A stretch of DNA of 15,442 nucleotides, taken from Ferrovibrio terrae_B. Lineage in GTDB: Bacteria; Pseudomonadota; Alphaproteobacteria; Ferrovibrionales; Ferrovibrionaceae. The notes beneath the pieces are model-generated. The model was not told the DNA's origin and made no database searches. It worked only from the letters and a program-made list of their open reading frames with translations. Position numbers and translations under genes: made by a program. Shown piece by piece: positions 10,956 to 15,442 of this stretch. The stretch spans positions 1 to 15,442 of the forward strand of contig NZ_CALRUC010000108.1 of NCBI RefSeq assembly GCF_943371255.1, read 5' to 3'. Within the stretch, counting starts at the first letter, position 1. Every line of letters starts with the position of its first letter.

Positions 10956-11558
10956 TCAGCGGCTGACGCGCAGCAGGAAGGCATCCGGAATCTGTTCCGG
11001 GCATTCACTGAAATGCGGCTCGAAGATCGCCGAGAAGCCCTGCTTGGCGCGGGTGTCGAGACACCAGCGCTTGCCGTCTCGGGCCTTCAGCGACAGGCCA
11101 CCGCCCTTGATATCCCACAGCTGCGGCAGCTGCTCCAGCATTTCGGTATTCAGCGCGCAGGCCGAAACCACCAGGATCTGGGCGCGCGGCTCCATCGCCA
11201 GGCAATAGCTCGGATTGGCGGCGAAGAAGATCTGATAGGCATTCTGCTGCAGCGGCCGGCTGATGAAGAAACCCTGCGTCAGGTTGTCGATGTTGAATTC
11301 GCAGGGCGACAGCAGCACGTTGGCCCGCAGGCGCTTGATGTCATTGTTGATCAGCTGGGTGGTCAGACACTGGTTGTTGGCGGTGCCGGCCACGATGGCA
11401 AAGCGCTTCAGCGACGGCGCCTCGCGCGGCAGGAATTCATTGACCGCCGCAAACCCTGCCAGCGGCGCCAGTACAACGGCTGCACAAACGGCCGTTCGCA
11501 CAGCGGCCATGAGCCGCCGGGCCAGTCGTTCCCCGACATTGCGAATGCCAATCTGCAT
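10956..11558 (-). CDS. Secreted protein with ricin-like beta-trefoil cysteine pattern
   Basis: 200 residues; not a family I can name with certainty. The N-terminus has a basic stretch, then a hydrophobic core (about 18-37, MAAVRTAVCAAVVLAPLAGFA) that looks like a signal peptide; ATG 11510 within it is an alternative start. The mature part shows a threefold pattern: CL at 64-65, 119-120 and 166-167, each followed by a partner Cys at 86, 134 and 186, and QLWDIKGGGLSLKA (147-160) resembling the QxW element of ricin-B lectin repeats. This suggests a beta-trefoil with three disulfides, hence a periplasmic or secreted binding protein. The lectin-fold reading is inference from spacing only; sugar-binding residues are not certain. 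It lies antisense to the flow of the cluster, convergent with rnpB and divergent from mraZ, and is not a usual member of this locus. Confidence 0.6.
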   Translation of the reverse strand: MQIGIRNVGERLARRLMAAVRTAVCAAVVLAPLAGFAAVNEFLPREAPSLKRFAIVAGTANNQCLTTQLINNDIKRLRANVLLSPCEFNIDNLTQGFFISRPLQQNAYQIFFAANPSYCLAMEPRAQILVVSACALNTEMLEQLPQLWDIKGGGLSLKARDGKRWCLDTRAKQGFSAIFEPHFSECPEQIPDAFLLRVSR

Positions 11559-11589
11559 TGGTGTGTCTGCGCCTTCCCCTGTGTGTGTC

Positions 11590-11619
11590 GATGTAGGCCG
11601 AGCAGGGTGGCGAGATCAA
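11590..11619 (-). promoter_or_regulatory. Possible promoter of the beta-trefoil-like gene
   Basis: On the minus strand TTGATC (11619-11614), an 18-nt spacer and TACATC (11595-11590). The -35 matches four of six consensus bases and the -10 three. It would start transcription about 25 nt before the ATG at 11558, where a GGGGAAGG purine stretch lies. Confidence 0.35.
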
Positions 11620-11628
11620 GGCAGATCG

Positions 11629-11647
11629 ATGAGAACAAATGAGAACA
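11629..11647. repeat. Tandem direct repeat ATGAGAACA
   Basis: ATGAGAACA at 11629-11637 and again at 11639-11647, an exact 10-bp period. It is in the divergent region between the beta-trefoil-like gene and mraZ, about 10-30 bp upstream of the former's possible -35. It resembles half of the alphaproteobacterial LexA site (GAAC direct repeats), but the gap is 6 and not 7 nt. Confidence 0.35.
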
Positions 11648-11737
11648 TTAAGTGAATTTATTAGGATCGACCTGCGTGCAAGTGCCCGAGATCATTGGCC
11701 GATCATGGGGTCGAATCACCATAACAGACCGTTAATT

Positions 11738-11781
11738 TCCATTGACCCCCATATAGGCCCATGTTATCCCATCCTATCCCA
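11738..11781. promoter_or_regulatory. MraZ box: 10-bp-spaced CCCA (TGGG) repeats
   Basis: CCCA stands at 11748, 11758, 11768 and 11778, exactly 10 bp apart, with a degenerate in-phase TCCA at 11738. Read on the minus strand these are TGGG-N6 repeats. MraZ of E. coli is known to bind TGGGN repeats separated by 5 nt, the same 10-bp period, and to repress its own operon. The repeats cover the -35/-10 spacer, the -10 and the start point, as expected for a repressor site. Their orientation relative to mraZ is inverted (TGGG on the template strand). Confidence 0.8.
11742..11770 (+). promoter_or_regulatory. Predicted mraZ (dcw cluster) promoter
   Basis: TTGACC (11742-11747; five of six consensus bases), a 17-nt spacer and TATCCC (11765-11770; three of six). 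The start would be near 11777, leaving a leader of about 58 nt before the GTG at 11835. The -10 is weak, and the element is interleaved with the MraZ repeats. Confidence 0.6.
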
Positions 11782-11834
11782 GGTCAGGATGCCCAAGGGG
11801 GGCAGTTCGCCGGGAGAGAGCGCGGGGGCGCGGC

Positions 11835-12302
11835 GTGGAGCTGTTTCTCTCCACCTTCAGGAATCGGATCGACGCCAAGGGACGGGTTTCCGTGCCGGCG
11901 CCGTATCGCGCCCTGCTGACCCGTCGCCAGCCCGAGGGCGGCCTGATCCTCGGTCCTGATATTTCTGCGCCGGCACTGGTCGCCGGTGGCCGCGATTATC
12001 TCGACGGCGTCAATCGCCGCATCGATGAGCTGCCCGATCTGCATCCCGAACGCGAAATGCTGATCGACGGCCTGCTGCCCTTTCTGAGTGAGCTGAGCCT
12101 TGACCAGGAAGGCCGCATCCAGTTGCAGCCGCAGTTTCTCGACCATGCCGGTCTGGCTTCGCCAGGCGAGGCGGTCTTTGTCGGCCGTCGCCACAGCTTC
12201 CAGATCTGGGAACCCAAGGCCTGGGAGGTCCGTGCCAGCGAAGCGCGAGCCAAGGCCGCCGCCTGGCTGCGCAGTGGCGGGAATCCGGGAGCAAAATCGT
12301 GA
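11835..12302 (+). CDS. mraZ: MraZ, transcriptional regulator of the division/wall cluster
   Basis: 155-residue DNA-binding protein with two SpoVT/AbrB-like repeats. The first carries FLSTFRNRIDAKGRVSVPAPYRALL (about 4-28); the second carries LDQEGRIQLQPQFLDHAGL...VFVGRRHSFQIWEP (about 94-135). These are the hallmark MraZ motifs, and length is normal (E. coli 152). MraZ forms a ring-like oligomer on TGGG-type repeats and represses its own promoter, and so the rsmH-fts genes downstream. Start GTG 11835 gives the conserved N-terminus; GGGAG at 11812-11816 is rather distant, and a GGGGG at 11824 is nearer. The stop overlaps the rsmH GTG by 4 nt (GTGA), indicating translational coupling. Confidence 0.95.
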   Translation: MELFLSTFRNRIDAKGRVSVPAPYRALLTRRQPEGGLILGPDISAPALVAGGRDYLDGVNRRIDELPDLHPEREMLIDGLLPFLSELSLDQEGRIQLQPQFLDHAGLASPGEAVFVGRRHSFQIWEPKAWEVRASEARAKAAAWLRSGGNPGAKS

Positions 12303-13318
12303 GCCCGGCGGATCGTTCCCGCCCGCAAGACACAAACGGCCATGAAAAAGCCGCAGGAACGGTTCATCTCTCGGTGATGTGCAGTGAAGTCGTGGCGGCG
12401 CTCAATCCGGGCGCCGGCGACGTTGTGGTGGACGGGACGTTTGGTGCGGGTGGTTACAGTGCGGCCCTGCTGGCTGCGGCGGAGTGCCAGGTGATCGGCA
12501 TCGACCGCGACCCCACCGTGCAGGTGCATGCCGATCGCGTGTCTGCCGCTTATCCCGGTCGTTTCCGCCTGCTGGCCGGCCGCTTCGGCGACATGGCCGA
12601 TCTGCTGCAGGCCATCGGCATCGACGGCGTGGATGGTGTGGCACTGGATATCGGTGTCTCCTCCATGCAGCTCGACCAGGCCGAACGCGGCTTCTCCTTC
12701 CAGCAGGACGGCCCGCTCGACATGCGCATGGCCGACCGGGGCGAGACCGCCGCCGATATCGTCAATTCGCGCGACGAGGCCGAACTGGCCGATATCATCT
12801 ATCTCTATGGCGAGGAACGCCGCGCCCGTGCCGTGGCGCGCGCCATCGTTGCCGCCCGCATCGAGGCGCCGATCACCCGCACGCGCCAGCTGGCACAGAT
12901 CGTTGCCCGCGTCGTGCGCGCCGCGCCGGGCATCAATCCGGCGACCCGCACCTTCCAGGCGTTGCGCATCGTGGTGAATGACGAACTGGGCGAGCTGAAG
13001 CGCGGCCTGGTCGCCGCCGAAAAACTGCTCAAGCCCGAAGGTCGCCTTGCGGTCGTGTCCTTCCATTCGCTGGAAGATCGCGTGGTGAAGCATTTCCTCG
13101 ATCGCCGCTGCGGCAAGCAGACCGGCAGCTCGCGCCATCTGCCGCAGGCCAATGTCGCGGTTCGCGCGCCATCGTTTGAGCTGCTGCACAAGGGCGCGCT
13201 GGCGGCCAGCGACACCGAGACGGCGGCCAATCCGCGCGCCCGGTCCGCCAAGCTGCGTGCCGCCAAACGCACTGCCGCTCCAGTCTGGCCTGACGATGAC
13301 ATGCGGGAGGCAGCATGA
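12299..13318 (+). CDS. rsmH: 16S rRNA (cytosine1402-N4)-methyltransferase RsmH
   Basis: 339-residue SAM-dependent methyltransferase (formerly MraW) that adds the N4 methyl group to C1402 of 16S rRNA in the decoding centre. Motifs: HLSVMCSEVVAAL (23-35), DGTFGAGGYSAALL (45-58, SAM-binding loop), GIDRDP (67-72), LDIGVSSMQLDQAERGFSF (116-134), GPLDMRM (138-144), GEERRARAVARAIV (171-184), TFQALRIVVNDELGEL (218-233) and SFHSLEDRVVKHF (254-266). Length fits the family. Start GTG 12299 lies in the mraZ stop and has GGGAG 7 nt upstream; the first 20 or so residues are a variable hydrophilic tail. The stop overlaps the ftsL ATG by 4 nt (ATGA). Part of the mraZ-rsmH-ftsL-ftsI operon. Confidence 0.97.
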   Translation: MSPADRSRPQDTNGHEKAAGTVHLSVMCSEVVAALNPGAGDVVVDGTFGAGGYSAALLAAAECQVIGIDRDPTVQVHADRVSAAYPGRFRLLAGRFGDMADLLQAIGIDGVDGVALDIGVSSMQLDQAERGFSFQQDGPLDMRMADRGETAADIVNSRDEAELADIIYLYGEERRARAVARAIVAARIEAPITRTRQLAQIVARVVRAAPGINPATRTFQALRIVVNDELGELKRGLVAAEKLLKPEGRLAVVSFHSLEDRVVKHFLDRRCGKQTGSSRHLPQANVAVRAPSFELLHKGALAASDTETAANPRARSAKLRAAKRTAAPVWPDDDMREAA

Positions 13319-13845
13319 GCCGCGGCCTCTCCCTCATCGCCCTGTTGCTGCTCGCCGTCGTGTCCTTCGGCCTTTACCAGCTGTCCTATGAAGTGCAGCG
13401 GCTGGAAGACGAGCTGATCGAACTCAATCGCGCGCTCGGCCATGAGCGCGAGACCATCGGCGTGCTGCAGGCCGAATGGAGCTATCTCAGCCGGCCCGAT
13501 TATCTGCAGGGCAAGGCCCAGCGCCTGCTAGAGATGCGCGCCACCACGGCCAAGGACATCATCGCCATTGAATCGCTGCCCTGGCGCCAGGATCGCGGCC
13601 AGCCGACGATCGCGCCGGCCAATCCGGTTCCGGCGCTGCCGCCGATGGCCGCCGCACCTGTTGCACCGCCGGCACAGCCGGTCGCGACGGCGCCAGCCGT
13701 GCCGGCGCAGGCTGCGGCCACCTCCATGCAGGTCGCCGCCAAGCCGGCGGGTGATACACCGGCGCCTGCGGGCTTCGATGCCGAAGTCGCCGCCGTGCTG
13801 GGCGCCATGCAGCGCCCCGGCAAAGATTCGCGGAGGGCTCCGTAA
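13315..13845 (+). CDS. ftsL: Cell division protein FtsL, with Pro/Ala-rich C-terminal tail
   Basis: 176-residue bitopic membrane protein of the divisome; with FtsB and FtsQ it links the early ring to FtsW-FtsI. It has a very short cytoplasmic N-terminus, one membrane helix (about 5-21, LSLIALLLLAVVSFGLY), then a periplasmic coiled coil (about 25-58, VQRLEDELIELNRALGHERETIGVLQ and on), and the conserved element EWSYLSRPDYLQGKAQRLL (about 54-72). From about residue 90 the chain is a Pro/Ala-rich low-complexity tail of about 65 residues, ending in a short helix-prone segment GFDAEVAAVLGAMQ. E. coli FtsL is about 121 residues, so the tail is extra. GGGAGG lies 4 nt before the ATG. The stop overlaps the ftsI start by one base (TAATG). 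Identity rests on context as well as sequence. Confidence 0.9.
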   Translation: MSRGLSLIALLLLAVVSFGLYQLSYEVQRLEDELIELNRALGHERETIGVLQAEWSYLSRPDYLQGKAQRLLEMRATTAKDIIAIESLPWRQDRGQPTIAPANPVPALPPMAAAPVAPPAQPVATAPAVPAQAAATSMQVAAKPAGDTPAPAGFDAEVAAVLGAMQRPGKDSRRAP

Positions 13846-15442
13846 TGGCGCTGTTCCGCCGGTCGCAGAAATCGCCGCAGAAGATGAAGCCGCGTCCGCC
13901 CTGCACGCCGGCTGACATGCCCGGCAGCCCGGCGCTGGTGCGTCTGGAGGGTGCGGCCAAGCAGGCGCTGGATGCCAGCCGCGGCCGCCTGGTCATCGGT
14001 ATCGGCCTGTTCTCGCTCGCCTTCGTCCTGCTGGCCGGCCGCCTGGTCGAACTCACCGTGCTGCGCGGCGCCACTGAGCCGACGCTGGCGCGCGGTTTCA
14101 ATCCGGAACTGGTTGCCAAGACCGCGTTGATGGATCGCCAGCCGGTGGTCGACCGCAACGGCCAGATTCTCGCCACCAATCTGAAGATCGCCTCGCTCTA
14201 CGCCGATCCGCGCAAGCTGCAGAATCCGGCCGAGGCCGCCACGCGGCTGGCCCAGGCATTGCCTGAACTGCCGGTCGGCGAGGTGCAGGCCAAGCTGGCA
14301 TCGGGCAAGAGCTTTGTCTGGCTCAAGCGCGGCCTGACCCCGCGCGAGCAGTATGAAGTCAATCGCCTCGGCATTCCGGGCCTGTATTTCCATAACGAGC
14401 AGCGTCGCGTTTATCCGCAGGGCCCGATGGGCGTGCATGTCGTCGGTTACACCGATATCGACGGCAAGGGTATTTCAGGCGTCGAGCAGCATTTCGATGA
14501 ACAGCTGCGCGATCCGACCCGCACCGGCGATCCGCTCGAACTCAGCATCGATGTGCGCGTCCAGCATGTGATGCGCGACGAAGTGGCCCGGGCGATCGAG
14601 ACTTTCAACGCCATCGGTGGCGGCGGCATCGTGCTGGATGTCCATACCGGCGAGATCATTTCGCTGGTCAGCCTGCCCGATTTCGATCCGGCCGAACCCG
14701 GCACCGCCAGTAAGGAGGCGCGCTTCAATCGTATCACGCTCGGTGTGTACGAAATGGGCTCGACCATGAAGACGCTGAACACGGCGATGGCGCTGGATTA
14801 CGGCACCGTCAAGCTGAACGGCGGCTATGATGCCAGCCGGCCGATCCAGATTTCGCGCTTTTCGATCAAGGACGATCACCCGAAGAACCGCTGGCTCAGC
14901 GTGCCGGAGATCTTCATGTATTCGTCCAATATCGGCTCGGCCAAGATGGCCGTCGATGTCGGCCCCGAACGCCAGCGCGACTTCATGCAGCGCTTAGGGA
15001 TGCTGAACAAGCCGGCGCTGGAACTGCCTGAGATCGGTGCGCCGCTGATCCCGCGCAACTGGAAGACCGTCGAGACCATGACCATTGCCTTCGGCCATGG
15101 TCTGTCAGTCACGCCGCTGCAGCTCGCCACTGCCACGGCCGCCATCGTCAATGGCGGCGTGCTGCATCCGCCGACCCTGATCAAGCGTCCGCCCGGCCTG
15201 CCGGCACCGGGCCGCCAGGTGATCCGCCGCGATGTCAGCGACACCATGCGCAAGCTGATGGCGCTGGTGGTGGAAGAGGGCACCGGTTCCAAGGCCGGCG
15301 TGCAGGGCTACATGGTTGGCGGCAAGACCGGCACCTCGGAAAAGGTCAACGAGCGCGGCGGTTATAACCGCAAGGCGCTGTTCAACACCTTTGTTGCCGG
15401 CTTCCCGATGCACAACCCGCGCTACATCGTGCAGGTGATGCT
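13845..15442 (+). CDS. ftsI: Septal peptidoglycan transpeptidase FtsI (PBP3), 3' end missing
   Basis: First 532 residues of the class B penicillin-binding protein that cross-links peptidoglycan at the septum, working with FtsW and activated by FtsQLB and FtsN. Basic cytoplasmic N-terminus, one membrane anchor (about 49-66, LVIGIGLFSLAFVLLAGR), then the dimerisation/pedestal domain with MDRQPVVDRNGQILATNL (about 95-112) and RRVYPQGPMGVHVVGYTD (about 186-203). Transpeptidase motifs: STMK (nucleophile Ser306, Lys309), SSN (360-362) and KTGTSEK (494-500). All three are intact. The window ends about 32 residues after KTG, where homologues have perhaps 40-80 more. The start ATG at 13845 shares a base with the ftsL stop and has GGAGG 8 nt upstream. 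murE would normally follow. Confidence 0.97.
   Translation, partial: MALFRRSQKSPQKMKPRPPCTPADMPGSPALVRLEGAAKQALDASRGRLVIGIGLFSLAFVLLAGRLVELTVLRGATEPTLARGFNPELVAKTALMDRQPVVDRNGQILATNLKIASLYADPRKLQNPAEAATRLAQALPELPVGEVQAKLASGKSFVWLKRGLTPREQYEVNRLGIPGLYFHNEQRRVYPQGPMGVHVVGYTDIDGKGISGVEQHFDEQLRDPTRTGDPLELSIDVRVQHVMRDEVARAIETFNAIGGGGIVLDVHTGEIISLVSLPDFDPAEPGTASKEARFNRITLGVYEMGSTMKTLNTAMALDYGTVKLNGGYDASRPIQISRFSIKDDHPKNRWLSVPEIFMYSSNIGSAKMAVDVGPERQRDFMQRLGMLNKPALELPEIGAPLIPRNWKTVETMTIAFGHGLSVTPLQLATATAAIVNGGVLHPPTLIKRPPGLPAPGRQVIRRDVSDTMRKLMALVVEEGTGSKAGVQGYMVGGKTGTSEKVNERGGYNRKALFNTFVAGFPMHNPRYIVQVM

Noticed and set aside
11631..11647. LexA box of the GAAC direct-repeat type
   Set aside because: The spacing between GAAC copies is 6 nt, while the alphaproteobacterial LexA site needs 7.
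11996..13189. 397-codon minus-strand frame opposite mraZ and rsmH
   Set aside because: Both plus-strand genes are certain from conserved motifs and overlapping starts and stops.

Overview
The window is GC-rich chromosomal DNA from an alphaproteobacterium. This rests on the gene order amidase, RNase P RNA, mraZ, rsmH, ftsL, ftsI, on the style of the FtsL, FtsI and RsmH sequences, and on base and codon use. The exact order cannot be fixed from the sequence; a Rhodospirillales-like lineage is a reasonable guess. Nothing suggests a plasmid, phage, transposon or CRISPR, and no tRNA gene was seen.

Left part (1-4331): the 5' end of an AidB-type acyl-CoA dehydrogenase runs off the left edge on the minus strand. 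It is divergent from a secreted serine hydrolase of the class C beta-lactamase/esterase fold. Convergent to that hydrolase lie two minus-strand genes: a predicted outer-membrane beta-barrel protein and a GT-B-like glycosyltransferase.

Middle part (4332-8788): a large single-chain 5-oxoprolinase (HyuA-HyuB fusion) on the minus strand is preceded by a small winged-helix (MarR-like) regulator gene. Between them lies a 23-bp near-perfect palindrome overlapping a TTGACA hexamer, which looks like the operator of the oxoprolinase promoter. The glycosyltransferase follows the oxoprolinase after 44 bp, and its start codon is the edge of an 8-bp inverted repeat.

Right part (8789-15442): on the plus strand an EamA/DMT transporter overlaps a cytoplasmic AmiD/AmpD-type amidase (TTG start inside the transporter stop). 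Then comes rnpB with its own promoter. A minus-strand gene for a secreted, cysteine-patterned, possibly ricin-like beta-trefoil protein sits between rnpB and the division cluster. The cluster is mraZ-rsmH-ftsL-ftsI, each gene overlapping the next by 4, 4 and 1 nt; ftsI is cut by the right edge just after its KTG motif. The mraZ promoter carries at least four 10-bp-spaced CCCA/TGGG repeats, a clear candidate MraZ autoregulatory box.

Most of the window is housekeeping. The best-supported regulatory signals are the MraZ repeats, the 23-bp operator and the rnpB promoter. The least-known proteins are the beta-trefoil-like secreted protein and the outer-membrane protein. I found no convincing new defence or mobile system.
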